A stretch of 42,186 nt of DNA from Silene noctiflora (Eukaryota > Streptophyta > Magnoliopsida > Caryophyllales > Caryophyllaceae), in assembly GCA_009801015.1 (NCBI GenBank), contig VHZZ01004898.1:41074-83259 (forward strand), read 5' to 3'. Below the pieces are notes generated by a model that worked only from the letters and a program-made list of their open reading frames with translations, was not told where the DNA came from and made no database searches. The position numbers and the translations under genes were made by a program. This document shows positions 9,501-24,500 of this stretch, piece by piece. The stretch's first letter is position 1; every line of letters begins with the position of its first letter.

Positions 9501-12500
9501 ACATCTATTCATTTGTTTCCTCTCTTATTTCTATCAAAAGAGAGGTTCAGCATGATAAATAATGCACTGATAAGCTAAAAACTTTGGATTTTGGGCAGTC
9601 TCTCGCGGAAGATAATAGCATAGGTCTGCCAAAGGTGCAAGACATTAGGATGTTGAGAGTTTTTCAGGCCTGCTCTGCATTTTTTTCAAATGCATCATTT
9701 ATTGGGAAACTTTTTCTTGGTATCATAGGTCGACATAGACAGTAGTTCAAAGGCCTAATGTGTTTGTTCTTAACTCATTTGTGTCTTGACTAGCATTCAG
9801 TGTTAAGTTTAAATGCACTTTTAGAGGGGCGAAATCCATGCCTTAGCGTAATCCTTGTTATTTTACTTGATCCAATGGCTGTAAAGACTTTTGCACATTT
9901 AGGTGTAAATTGAAGATGAGAACTAATTTTAAACTAATCAAGATAGGTTAACGTGAGTAATTAGCTTTTTTGAAAGGATGTCGTTGACCAGTTCATTTGG
10001 TCGTTAAATTGTCTGCTTTTTTTGGACTGCTTGTAGATGACAACTTATGAGGCTCCTTTTTTTGAAATTTATTTGGCTGGTCATTGATTTTGGCAAATGA
10101 TGGTTAGTTATTTGCTTTTTAAAAAGCTAACAAACGTGTACCCAACAATGGCTTGAAATTTATTGGTGCAGGTAGGCAACCGTTCAAGTGAGTTCCATCC
10201 TGATGTTAGAAATGTGAGACGTGAGGGATCCTATATCTATGAGGAGTTCATGCCTACTGGTGGAACAGACGTGAAGGTTGTGCCTTTTGTTGGTTTTATT
10301 TTCATTTCATTTGGTTTTATTGCTCTTTAAGTGAGATTCATCCCAACACTTAGAAATGTGATGCGTTAGGCATCCTATAGATATGAAAAGTTCATGCCGA
10401 CTGGGCTAAACAAATGTGACGGTTGTGCCTTACGTTGGTTTTCTATTCGTTTCATTTGTTTTTATAGATATCTTAACGGAATCTTATTTTGCAACGACAC
10501 CTTGAATTGTCTATATAAAATTGTTCATGTGAATAATTTACATAACTACCAACTTATGGCGTTGTATAAAATGCGTCATCAGGAATTGTGTAACTCCTAA
10601 GCCTTCTTGATGCAGTAACAATCATAATTCTTGTAGGCACCCGTTCATGGTATGGTCTCTTGAATGTTGCTAATTGTTTGCACTTCATGAAATAGACAGC
10701 TTGCCTGCTACTTCGCTCTACAATTGCCGTCTGAAAGTAACTATGCTCTCTTATTCTCCATCTTTTTTATTAATTGCAACCTGCTTTGGGGACAATTTTT
10801 ATAGGTATATACAGTTGGGCCAGATTATGCTCATGCTGAAGCAAGGAAGTCTCCTGTTGTTGATGGTGTTGTTATGAGGAACCCTGATGGGAAAGAGGTT
10901 TGTAATGTTATGTAACATATCACTTATGTCCTGGCCTGTCAATTCTGTATGTGGTGGTTGTTTAAAGGAGTATGAAAAATTTTCAGGGTTCCTTTAGAGT
11001 AAATGCTGATAAATTGAGAACACATTTTTTGGTGTTATTATCTCTTCAAGGTAATGCCGTCTTCAGTTTACGAGTTAGAAAGATTTATAAATTACGTTTG
11101 AAGCAGGAAGAGTGCTGTATGAACTAGAAGCACAAATTACTGGTATCTAGGAAGAAATATTATTCTTGATGATTTGCGAGAAGACTCTGTGATCAAGGCT
11201 TACTTAACGTTATCGGTTTTACTGATGTAAAAGTTTGGTTTCATGCCTTTCTGATTTTCACTGATTTTAGGTCATTTGGTTGGAGTGGAATGCTAAGAAC
11301 CTACACCAAATATCGCTGCTTTTGATAAGCTGTACAGCGACTACATTATCAACTGCCTAAATGGCTTCCAGCCTTCTGCAAATGGTGGGGTAGGGAGGGA
11401 CGTAGGGGAGGATGTACACAAGCTTACCTTTGTGCTACACAAATGACAAATGGGCTGTTTCCATAGAACCCATAATGAAAATCGTACAGAGAGTCGCATT
11501 CAATGACTCTTACTTGCACAATAAAAAGAAGCCACGGTTGAAGAAATTACAAATATATTCATTTTTAGCTATTTTTTGTATACCTTTAACTTCTGAGCTC
11601 CATACTTTGTGATGCAGACATATGATATCGCTATTTAGTTATATTATAATTAGCTTCAATCTTTGGTGGACTTGTGTATACCTGTGCATCTTTTTTTTGC
11701 TATTAATTTTGAGCATGCCAGTCTGCTTTCTAAGCTATGACTCCTCAAGTGATCTTATGAGTCTGTTGTACTGTATCTATGATCATCTTTATGCCAAAGT
11801 AGCAAAGGGTCTACTGGTACGAGATCTAAGGAGCGTTCCCTTGCTTGCTAGGTGAGATATCCTGTGCTTCTTACTCCCACCGAAAAACAAATGGCAAGAG
11901 AAGTATGCATTGCTTTTGGTCAAGCGGTAAGTATGATCAACATAGAGAAAGTGGTGATATTTTGTATTGCACTTCACAATTTTACTTGACTGTGATATCA
12001 CTGAAAATATAGCAGCCTTTGTAATATCTTCTTATTCTATCAAAGTTTCAAATAACTGTTAAAACTTCCTTTTCAATCTTAGCTAATAACATTTGTAATC
12101 CAGCGGAGGCATGGAGGCGCAAGAATCAAGATGAGTAGGGGTTCCTTGTTAAAATGTTTTGCATACATCTGGTTCTGGTCATTTTGATACATTTTTATAA
12201 GAAATCTTTTCTGAATTAGATTTGTTTGACTAGTAACCTGTTACTTTCGATGGCTCTGCTTGCTTTATTCTATAATAAATTAATACTGTCTAATGCCATT
12301 ATTATATTGTGATTGGTGCAAATGCATTTTAATCATTCCTTTTGTTTTGCGTTGTACTTTCATGTAACTTTCGTTTATATTCTGTCTCTTCCAGGTTTGT
12401 GGATTTGATCTGTTACGTTGCAGGGGGAGGTCATATGTTTGTGACGTTAATGGATGGAGCTTTGTTAAAAATTCTCACAAGTACTGCATTTTATGTTTTA

Positions 12501-15500
12501 CATTTTTCTCTTGGAATTTGTATTGTCTTGTCTTGCGTTTGACATGGCTTTTTATCTGTTTTCTTCTTTCATTCTCCGACCTTGCCCTTTTTTTTTCTTG
12601 GTACTACCATAGCCCTATAGAAACACATGTTTTGGTTATGAGTGCTGCAGTATGTTGTGGCAAGGATTCAAAGTTTGAAATGTTTTCAAAATTACATCAT
12701 GAAAACTATTTTAAAAATGTTATAAGTTGAAACCTCATCCTGAAACCTTAAAACCACCTCATGTCTTTCCATTTGATGGTTTTACCCAAACTTACTCATC
12801 AAAACTTAACTTCATATTCTCACATCTTGCTTTTGTTTCACATACACATCGACCCTACTTGCTGAATCTTATTAGTATGGGCCCGTTTGCTTTGCGTAGG
12901 GCTAAGAGAAAAGAATTAAGAAAGGGATACAAGGGAAAGGAAAGGGGTAACACCAATTGTTATTGCGGCCCATACCGCAATTCTCTTACCTGATTGGTAT
13001 AACCATCGCCCTCACCCTAGAAAATCCCGCCCCTCAAACCCCGAAGCTCGTGGTGCTTATGATGGTAGGAGATGGATTTCTAGGGTAGTGGTGGTAGTAT
13101 GGAAGTGGGGTGGATGTTTCAACGAGGCGGGGGCATAGTTTAAAATTGCGGTATGGGCCGCGATAACAATTGCGGTAATGGTGTCACAAAATTGTCTTTG
13201 ACTCATGCATCTTGGCAGGTTGCGGTTATCGCGGAAACATGTACTTTAAAAGTTTTTGTAGATATTCTATTGTATACTGTCGATTTCATATCGAGTGAAG
13301 ATTAAATCTATCTAGAATAATTGATTTGACCGGTTTTATACAATTTTGTAGTGCTTTACTTTACAAAGTTTGGCCGGTACAAGTTATAACTCGGTCATTT
13401 TGGGTTCTTCGCCGGTCGTTTCAGGCAGAGTTGGCCGATACACGCTATAAATTGACCGTGTTGGCTAGTTTTTTTTTTTTTTTTTTCCTATTTCTAATTT
13501 TTTCTGATACATCTCTGGATATCTTGTACCGGCAACATTTGATGTCGATACATCTCGGGTGATACGAGATGTATAGGACGAGATTTGAAACCATTGGTGG
13601 GGCTGTGGAGCGTTAGGACAGCATCGGCGGTGATCCAGATGGTGGGAGGAGGAAGTAATGGATGTTGGTGGTAGGGTAAGGGTTTGGGAAACCTTTGGGG
13701 AGGAATCAATTTGGAGGATTAAGAGATAAATCTAAAATGAGAAGTGGGTAAAGGGTAAGAAAAACAACAAACAAACCCCAAAGTAAGGGAATGGGAAGGT
13801 TTCATTCTCTTCCCTATTCTAAAACCCTCCAACAAACGCCCCCTAAGAGTTTTCTATCGGGTGTTTCTATACCTGTACGTACACTTTCTTGAGGGGTGGA
13901 TGCAACTAATGCAAGTAGATAAAAGACAATTAGTTGATTATATGCCTTTTCCAGACTGTCTTCTTTCATTATTACTTGTTAGGTTAACGAAATGTCTAGC
14001 AAATCCCTTAACAAGGATAGATTTACCCCCTTTATTTTCCATTGGGTCTTTTACAAGGATATATATGCACCCTATATTTACACTCAATAAACTGTACTCT
14101 TTTGCCTTCAATTATCATCTTTTGTGTTTCAATCACTTTATATTTTCTTATCACTTATTACTCCACTAATGATTTATATATGGAGCAATGAGTTCAGTTT
14201 GTGCTGTTTTTTCACCCGGTTCTTTTTGGTAATTAATATCTTCTCTATTTTGTGAGTATTTACATATTTATACTTGCACTTGTAGGTATTATGATGACGC
14301 TGCTTGTGTATTAAGGAAAATGTTTTTAGATGAAAAAGCCCCACATTTATCGTCAACTATTCCTCCAACTTTACCTTGGAAGTCCAAGGAATCGGCCAAT
14401 GCTTCAGAAGGTCTTACACGTCAGGGTAGTGGAATAATTGGAACATTTGGACAGGCAGAGGAGTTAAGATGTGTGATTGCCGTACTTCGCCAGTAAGCCT
14501 CTTGACAATAAAGTTTCATTATGTTGCATATTCTAAAGCTGTTCCTGTTTACTCTATGGTGTACTTTAGCTAGTAGCTACTGAAAGAGACAGGAATTTGG
14601 CGATCACTTTACTTTATCACACAAAGGAGATATTTCTATGCTTTAGTCAATTCATTATGCAGAAAGATACTTGCAATTATTTCATTTGTTTTTCTTAGTA
14701 CCCATGAAGAAAGGAGAAGGATAGTAATTGTCTGATGATTATGGTACGAATCCTTCATGGAAACTGGCAAGGAAACCTACAGCGTGTTGTAAGAAGATAT
14801 TCGTTGGATGTTTGGCAATGAAAGATTCCTTGCTGTGCTTGACAATGTTCCCTATGTGCGTTCTTTGACTAGAGTTTGAGAGATAGGAGGAAGTTATAGT
14901 TTCCTTTTATCTAGCTTTTGTACCCGTTTTCTTTTTGATTATCATGTGATGTTATGTCTTGTGCAATATACCATGCATTTTTCATTTCCTGACCGTCAAG
15001 TTTGGCGCATTTAGTGGTGATAGAACTCCCAAGCAAAAAGTTAAGTTGAAGGTTACTGAGGAAAAGTTGTTGAACTTGATGCTGAAGTACAATGGCGGCC
15101 GGCCTAGAGCAGAGGTTTTTACCTGTTTTGTAAAATAGTTTTTAAAATAATGCTCAAAACAAGCAAAAATTATTGATTTTGGTTTGTTTTGAATATAATT
15201 GTCGAATTTGGGTGCATGTAAACTGCTTTAATCCGAACCTGGGCATGTCACATGGTGGCTGTGGCCTACAGTCAACATTTGACAAGACAGCTTTTGTAAT
15301 AGTATCTCTCTGAACACTTAAAATAAAAAACCGCTATAGAGCCGCATGCAGGATAGCGGCTCTACAGTGTTTTTCAGGTTCAAAATTTTTTGATCCTTTG
15401 TAGACCCATGGTCTTTTTTTTTTTCTAATGATTTTTAACCATTTCCTTCCAGACAAAACTGAAAAGTGCAGTCCAGTTACAGGATCTTTTAGATGCCACG

Positions 15501-18500
15501 AGAGCCCTTGTTCCCCGCTCCAGGTAGGTATACAAATATTAGTTTTTATTCGGAGTTTTTGTTTATTTTATGCAGTTTCACTGTTACAGTTGCTTTTGTG
15601 TTATGTGTGATGAGAATGGTTTTACAGTTGGAGAAGTTTGAATCTTTATGCCAAGTGCTGTTGTCACTATTAATGTCTACCTGTACTACAGTGTAATTGA
15701 TATGTATCATTGCTGTGAATATAGAAAAACTTCAGTGAAATCATATGATCCAGAGATAGGCTTTTGAATCATAGTTTTTGTATATGGGTTTCCAAAAAAG
15801 GAATGTTCGTCGTTACGAGTTGTCCTATAGATCCCTTTAGGCACCGTTACAGCTCATAAGATATATAAAACCACGTCAAATCTTAATCAGAATCTGAATT
15901 ATCACAATCAGTCTTAAGCATTCATCGTTTTTTTATGAATCTGATCTTGGAAATATGAAAGGTAATCTCGATAAGGTGTCTGACTTGCTCTTATAAAGTG
16001 TGTTTATGATAACAAAGAGTTCCATAACAAGTAGTTTTAGTGGGAAAAAGCTTGGAAACTACCCTATGTCACCCTCTTTGATAGTTGGAATCGTAGTGAC
16101 AGTAACATGGACTTTGTTTCTTGTTTTTCTTATGCTCAAAGTTTTGTAGAATTTCCTTGTCTCAGATTGTCCACCTGAGCGTTTTATTTTTGATGGGTGT
16201 TTTTTCAAGGCATGCCTGTTTCCTCTATTTTGGTTTGCTTACTTTCTTTGTTGGTGGTACAGACCTGACAGAGAGAGCGATAGCGAAGCAGAGGATATTG
16301 AACATGCTGAGAAACTTCGTCAAGTCAAGGCTGTGCTTGAGGAGGTGACTCACTGCAAACTTTTTTTCATTATTCAATGCTTTATGCTGAACATGAATTG
16401 TGTCAAAATAGCTTCTTTTGTTAGTCTCTCTGAGATACATGGATCATTCTGTTCCAAATCAGCCGTCTCTGCCTAATTAGGGATGGCACCTACTTGTTGG
16501 GATGGGTAATGCCTCTTTTAGTGTTTTTGAGTTATGATTCTTTCTTTTGGTGTTTTTATGTTCTGATGCTTTCTTTGTTGCAGATGATTCTGTATGTCCT
16601 AATTTCATTGCAATTGTCTCAGATTAACTGTAGCGAGATTGGTGAATGTTCCTTGTCTTTCTTTTTTCAGGGAGGGCATTTTTCTGGTATATATAGAAAG
16701 GTCCAACTAAAACCATTGAAATGGGCAAGAGTACCCAAATGTAGTGGTGAAGGCGAAGAAGAAAAACCCGTTGAAGCTTTAATGGTCCTAAAGTATGGAG
16801 GAGTTTTGACGCATGCTGGCAGAAAACAGGTTTGTAACTGTCCAAATCTCCATAAGAACAGGCTTAGGGATTTTTGTCTTGTGCTTGTTCTGACTGCCAG
16901 TGCAAGCTACCATCTCTTATTCTTTATCCACATTGTCTTGACAGGCTGAAGAGCTTGGTCGGTATTTCCGGAATAATATGTATCCAGGTATCAAAAAGAC
17001 CTCAAGGATACTGCCGTTCATGGATTTTAATCCTTTGTATTCTACCCCCATCCTTTCTCGTGTTTGTCCTAGTTACATTATCTCTCTTATTATAAAGAAC
17101 CTCGAACGTTAATAACTTGGAAAAAATATATTTTATTGCTAAAATAATCTGAGCATAGAGATAAACTATTAAACTTTAGGAGTTAATTATAGGACTCTGG
17201 CGTTGGGTCAAAATCTGTCGACGTGCATGTTAGTACACTAACAATATTCCTAGAGATGGCATTTTTTGCACCATCGCCAGTTAGGTGGCCCTATTCGCTC
17301 AGAATTTGATCTAATAGAACCCTAAAATTTTGTGAACTAAATCGTCTAGAATCGACTTTAGATCTGATCAATAACCGATACAACTCTCTTTGTTCCACTC
17401 AGAATCAAACTAAACCCCACCCGGGATAACCCAATAATGACGTGAGCCGATTAATGATGCGGAATCGATTTAGCTTAATAATGAATTAATGATCCAGTTG
17501 AAATCTAACATTAAAGTATTAAACTCTAGAGTTGTAAACTATAAGAGTAATAAATTCGACCTAATGGTAACTCCCTACACGAAATCTGTCAAAAAATTTG
17601 ATTTGGACCGAATCGACTAGCCCAAAGGGTAATATTGATATGTAAAACCCTGAGCCCAATTGACCATGTTTGCCTTGACCCCGATTGAAAACTAACTCCC
17701 AACCACCCGCTCTAGTAACTGGCAACTGTTACTGTAATTTAATACCATGGTTGCTATACAATAGACCGCTTACAAATCTCACATATGTGCGTTGTCCTCC
17801 TGTTATTCTATTTGTTTTGCTCTCTCATTATGGGTCATCCGGAAGTAAACTATTTGTGCGCTGCGCACTTTGCCATGTCATTTTTCTTCACCCGATTCTT
17901 AAACTTGTTTCTTTTTTTTCCTCTCATGTTTTTAGTTCAGCCAGGATAGCGAGGTAGAAATAACGTCATTGTTGAACTCGTAGCCAGCCTACTGGCTGCA
18001 ATGTGCTGCTTGCAATCACATTGAGCATCTTTCTGATCTAGCAGCTGGATCTTATTTCCTCGATATTTAATTCTCTGATAGATGCTATGGAATTGTTTTT
18101 TTTGTTATTTAATTATCAATGGGGCCTTATCCAATTGCTCAAGCTTGGTGCCTTTAACTGCCCTTTCCTTTTTAACAAGTTTCATTTCCCCTACTTTTGA
18201 CTGGGAGTTTTCGATTTCCTACTGTACTTATCCTTTATTGATTTTTTTAACATCAAAACTGTTTCTTTAACTTTCAGGTGAAGGCACAGGCCTTCTACGT
18301 CTTCACAGTACATATCGCCATGATCTTAAGATATACAGCTCTGATGAAGGGCGTGTGCAGGTAATTTTTTACCTATCCTCTATTTGTTTTTTTGTCAGCC
18401 TCTTGTGCTTTATTTTCTTCTATCTTTTAATATGTATATTTTTAATGAAATAGCATTTCCTGTTCTCCTGTACGTAATGTAATCCTTATACCAACTTTCG

Positions 18501-21500
18501 AATGAGCTTGGCAGATGTCAGCGGCAGCATTTGCCAAGGGTCTTCTTGACTTGGAAGGGCAGTTGACTCCAATTCTCGTAAGTTGTATTGTCTTCCTCAC
18601 CAATCTTTCAATATGGTAGATGAGCATCTATGTCAAAGTGACGTTGACCTTGGTGCAGGTTTCACTTGTTAGCAAGGATTCTTCAATGTTGGACGGACTT
18701 GCTAACGCTAGCACTGAAATGGAAGAAGCAAAGGTTATTTTTTATTAAAAGCTTAGTTGTAGTTTTTAATCTCTGTTCACCAGACTAAGTACTACTCCGT
18801 ATGCGGCTGTTGTAGATTACTCTCCTACTTTGGCCGCCTTAAATTATCATCCTTATTACCATATGTTCAGTCTCCAATTTAAATACAGCCAAATACAGCC
18901 AAAGACTCATTATTCTTTAGTTTTGGATAATGATGGAATAAAGCAAAATGTCTTACCAATTGCTTTTGTTTCCTTTTTGTTAAGTTCCTGTCATTCAAGG
19001 CAATCTTGAATTCTAGAGGCAACTTTCATTTTAGGTCGTTCGAAAATAACGTCTTTGTGTTGTTAACACAAGGGTAAGGGTACGTAGACTGCATACATCC
19101 CTCCCAAAGCTTGCCATTTAATTGAAATTTTGAGGCAGTGGGTAATGTTCTTGTTGTATTATCATGTGATCATGTGGTTGTTCTGTTGTACCATCCTGCA
19201 TGTTTTTGGAGCTAATTTAGTCTTCTCTGGTGGATAAGAAATTTATTTTTGGGAAGTCGTTCAGATGTATTAACATACTCGGTTTTTTTTTTCCTGTATT
19301 CGTGTAACTTTTTCTCTCTTTACATTATGAAAAAGTATTCTTGGGCCAGTTCTGTAGGCTTCTGCCTTCTTTGTCAGAACACTATTTTTTGCCATTGTCC
19401 AGCATTATAAACGTCACCAGTTTAAGGGCTTTGTTCTCGTCTGTTAATTTTCTGTTGTTTTGCAAAAATACTTATATTATTATGTGATCATGTGGGTTTT
19501 TCTACCTTCTTCAAGTGGATACTATGTGTTAACATTGTCCATCATTGAACAGTTTGAACTTCTCTCCTGTATCAGACTAGTGTTTGTGTGTACATTTTTC
19601 TTGCCTGTGAATCAGTAAGAAATGTTCTGGTGGGTAAAAGAAAGAAAGCTTATTTAGAGCAGTGTATATTTTGCACTTCATTTGTGTAATGTCATTTCAG
19701 GCGAGGTTGAATGAGATTATAACATCTGGAGGACTGACCTCTCATACCAATGGATCACCAGAATTTCCCTGGATGGTTGATGGGGCTGGACTCCCTCCAA
19801 ATGTCGCTGAGTTCTTGCCAAAATTGGTATTTGACTATTTGTATCCAGAAATCCTATCTGATTTGGCTGTTTATATTTTTTTCAGCTATTTGTGAACACC
19901 GTTTTTACTTCTCCCACCCCTCCCCTTTCCATGTGGTGTTAGTTTCACAAGGTACTGGCTGTATAGGTTTTCGACTTCAGTATTAGAAACCTCCATTATT
20001 TTTTTAAAAATTTTCATCATTGAAATTGTTGATTTCATATGGGTCCAGTTTCTCTTAGCCATTCTGTATTTGGAATAGGAAAAATTGTTGACAATACCCC
20101 TTAATGTACCCAAATTTCAAAGTTAATATCTCACGGAAACTTTTTTAAAAATTGATACCTTCTAACGCCTTCCGACCACGTTTCGGTACCTTAAGTGAAA
20201 CCCAGCCAAAAAAGGGAATATTCTAGTCAGTTTCGAAATTTTCCTCCAAACACTAGATTTTTTTTCCATTTTATCCCTCTTCTAATAACCACTACTACTT
20301 ACCTCTTCCATCCTACTCCATCTTTCATTCCTGAGAATCATGACATATCTCACCATCTCTCTGCTGCCAGCACCTGTCACTACCTCACCTCAAAGTTAGT
20401 CGACATCTCGTTTGCCCTAGTTAACGTAAAGGACTCTTTGCTGTTTCTTTTTCACCAGGTTCTTTGTGAGCCTTCTTGCTCCACCTTTCACAACCTCACC
20501 TCAAAGTGGCCGCATTGGAGTGTCGTCTTTCCCCTCTTGACAAAGCTTCTCTCCTGTTCCTTAGATTCTATCCTCCTTTTCTTCAATGATAGGTAATAAG
20601 CCCACATAATGTCATACTTCAGTCAAAAGAACACTTCAAACTAATAAGAAAACAATGAAATAAATTAGGGGTTTTACTTAAAAGACAATGAAACCAAATA
20701 AAACAAGAATGGGTAAAAAAACAAGTTCAGCGATTTACAGAATGATGTTATCAATTTGTTGAAGATCAATTGTGGCGTATTTATATCAGAGTTTGGTTAG
20801 AGTGAGTAGAGAATGTGGGGAAAATTGCGTGAACTTTGAGGGTAAGAGTGAGGTTTGCATTTGATTTGCTGTGACTTAGGGAGAGAGTATATAAGATAGG
20901 AGTAAAATGATCTCCCTTTTTTTTTTGCCTGAAGTCACTTAGAGTACCGAATGTGGTTGAAACTTGAAACTGCGTTTTAAAGATCAATTTTTAAAAAAAA
21001 TTTGTAAGGTAGTAAGTTTGAATTTTAGGTACATTAAAGGGTGTTTTCAACAATTTTTCCTTTAGAATATAAAGATTGCTTTAGTCTCAAGGTCCTGGTG
21101 TCTAGTTTGGCTTGCTGGATAGGTTTTTGACTCCCATGATATAACCTTAAAAGCAATTTTCATTGAAGGGTGTTTTCAACAATTTTTCCTTTAGAATATA
21201 AAGATTGCTTTAGTCTCAAGGTCCTGGTGTCTAGTTTGGCTGGCTGGTTTGGTTTTTGACTCCCATGATATAACCTTATCAGCAATTTTCATTTGTTGTT
21301 TTTCATTTTATTTTCTGTGTACTAAATCTTTTTTGTTTTTCTATTTTGTTTTGGTTTGGTTTGGTTTGTTCAGGCCCAGTTCCTGCATTTCCTATATATA
21401 GTGTAAATATATATAGCTGTCAGAACTCACAAGGTACTGGGTTGGGTAAATGTAGGACGCCTATGAGGTTTTTGATTTGGTTTGGGCTCTCGATTTCTTG

Positions 21501-24500
21501 TAACCGTTGCCTATACAAAATTTAAAAATAGATCAGCAAAGATGTCTTCATCTCTTGAAGTATATTTAAGTGGATTTGTGAGGATGTCTAGCAAAATAAC
21601 CAAGTACCTGTGGATGGCCATACAAATCATATGTTGATTTTTTTTTTCACTCTAGCTCATAAAGTAGTAACTGAATGTGCATGATAAGAGATCAATGATA
21701 CCTGTCAAAAGATAAAAAATTAACTGCAAGCAGCTACATCATAAGCCCTTGTACTTTCATATTCTTGTTAAGTATTCTCTAGAAGAGACAAATAGTGAAA
21801 ATGTACTCAAAGTGACTATATTTCCTTGCTGTGCTCTTTGGGTCATCTGTAACCCAATTGCTTGTTGGAGCTCTTAGATGGCCATCTCTAAGAAGTAAGA
21901 AAGGACTGATAAAGATAGGAGCCTGCCAGTATCTTGACCATCTTAACCATCATTGGTACACAGACTTAGATGTATTAGTTTATACACTCCCATGAAGAGG
22001 AAAGAAAATTTTCCTATGGAGTTGTGTTCAGTTATGAGTGTATTTGCTGATCGGCGACTCCGCGTAAGGAGTTACCTTTTTTGTTCACTATCTTGTTATT
22101 CATTGCTCTCTTTTATCAGGTGGATCTAACTAAGAAGGTTACTGAACAAGTGAGGTTGCTAGCAATAGATGAAGATGAAAAAATTATAAAGAAAAGCTCA
22201 TATGATGTGATACCCCCATATGACCAAGCTAAAGCTCTGGGAAAGACCAATATTGATGTGGATAGGATAGCCGCTGGATTACCTTGTGGCAGTGAGGGAT
22301 TTCTTCTTATGTATGCTCGATGGAGAAAACTAGAACGAGACTTGTATAATGAACGGAAAGAGTAAGTTTCTGTATCTGCAACTTAAGGTAGAGCTTATAG
22401 AGTTAACTGTACGTTGCTTGCTTACTTTTTAATGCTAGATAGATAGGAACATGTACAAGGAGCTTGAACTCCTTAAGTATAGGCAATGTGATGTTCTAGA
22501 CTTCTAGTTAACTCTTTCTTAACAATGACAATTTTTATCTGTCATTAACTTCTCATCATAGTTCAATGACACCTTGAGCTTCTCGCAGGAGATATGATAT
22601 TACTCAGATACCAGATGTATATGACTCGTGCAAGTAAGTACCGCGTTATGATTAGAAAATGAGGATTCAACTTGAATGAGCATGTTTTTATTTTGTTTTG
22701 TTTCATTCAGTCACCTTTGTATCTTGTGCAACATTTAACAACTAAGGTTTGTATCTTAGATGTCTCAGGCCATTCGTAGTGAAGAGCTCTACTTGAGTAC
22801 TTATTCTTAGAAAAAGTGCTTCAAGATATACTTGTGAATTTATGTGCATCATATGTGAGTGAGACGCTAATCCTAGGGAGTTGTTTCATTAAACTGACCC
22901 TAATATAATAAACAGCAGCAAAGTCTTGGTCTAAAAATGATTTGGTGTTGGTTACTATGAACTAGTCTAGATCCCGCGCATTGCAACGGTATATATAACA
23001 TTTTTACTTTTTAGTGTATTACTTGTAAATTTATATTGGAATTTGTAACCACATGAATTTTCATATTTTGCCTTATTGTATTTTGATTGAGAAAACAAAT
23101 TTGATAAAAAAACTAGTCAAGACAATTGAAGTCATAAAACGTGTGTTCTATGAAAATATTTTCTAAAAACTCAAAAGTAATGGTTTCATTTTATAAATTT
23201 TCACAAATTCTTTTAATGAATTTTTTGGTCGCGAAGCTAATAATATAAATTTATGTTGTTGTTTTATACGAAGTAAGTATGCGTCTAGTCATTTTGCTAA
23301 TAATAATGCAAGTGGAAGGTTTACAATTTTTAGTTTATAGTTTTTACCAATTTTATTTTCCTTTAATTAAAAGTTTATAGTTTAGAGTTCAATGAAATTA
23401 TTATAATTTAATGAGAAGATTAATGAAAGGACAGTAGTTTTTTATTCTCTTAGTATATAGCCATATAGGGGATTATAATTTCAGACCATTGATTGAAAGT
23501 AAACAATGAATAAAGAGAAGAAAACAAAATAACAACAGGCTAGAAAGATTGAAGAAAACAGTAGAAATAAATAGATAATGTGAATGAAGGACTGGAAAAG
23601 GAATCAAATCTAGAAAATAAAAAGGAGTGAAAAAGAAAGTTGTATAGATGTGGAAACCTTTTTGGAAGAGAGGATAATTAAACAAAACTATTGAAGTGTT
23701 CAGTAAACAAATTAAGAAATGAAAATACATAGCAAAAAAATATTCAAAACATTGGATGGGTAATCAAAAAAAATATTTTAGTGAAGAGAAACTAATATCT
23801 GAGACATTAACAATACAATGGTAAGAGATACAAATGATAACACAATACAAGCTTCATCATTTTCCTGGATTCCTTCTCTTTGCACACACACACAATGATT
23901 TGTGATATCCATGTATGCCTTTTGAATTAAGGGCCTCATGGACAGTTGACTAGAATTTGTTCTTATGAACTATAGCATTTATCTTGAGTTGTGATCAAAG
24001 CAATGTTGCGGAATTCATAGGAAAGTACATAACATCTATTCTTACTAGAGTAGTTATATATAGATTTTGCCATAGACAAAGTTTATGCTGAAGAGAATCA
24101 AACTAAGGTCAGGTCATGAGTACCACCGGTCTATCTATATATATTATTAAAAGAGGCTTTTTTCGAGCGATATTAGAGCGTTCACATCATCTTTTTTAGT
24201 TTTAGGAAAGTATATTATAAGATCTTCCAAGATTAGGACAAAGATACTATGTAATATTTTTAATATCAAAGTTATATTTTACATAAAAGAATGTTTTGAT
24301 TATCAATCTAACCAAAAAGTATAATGCAAAACATTTAGAAATTTAGATATTTGGATTCGTTGCGAAAAATGCTTTCATTTGAGTATAAATTTCGTATTAT
24401 TTACTACTNCCTCCCTTCCATTGAATTGTTTACATTTACTTTTTGCACAAATATTAAGAAAATGAGATATCTCTACTTTTCATATGTTTACTTACACAAC

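Noticed and set aside
20195-20596. 133-codon open frame in VIH intron 21
   Set aside because: Lies inside the Mutator-like MITE, is low-complexity Ser/Phe/Leu sequence and matches no domain.
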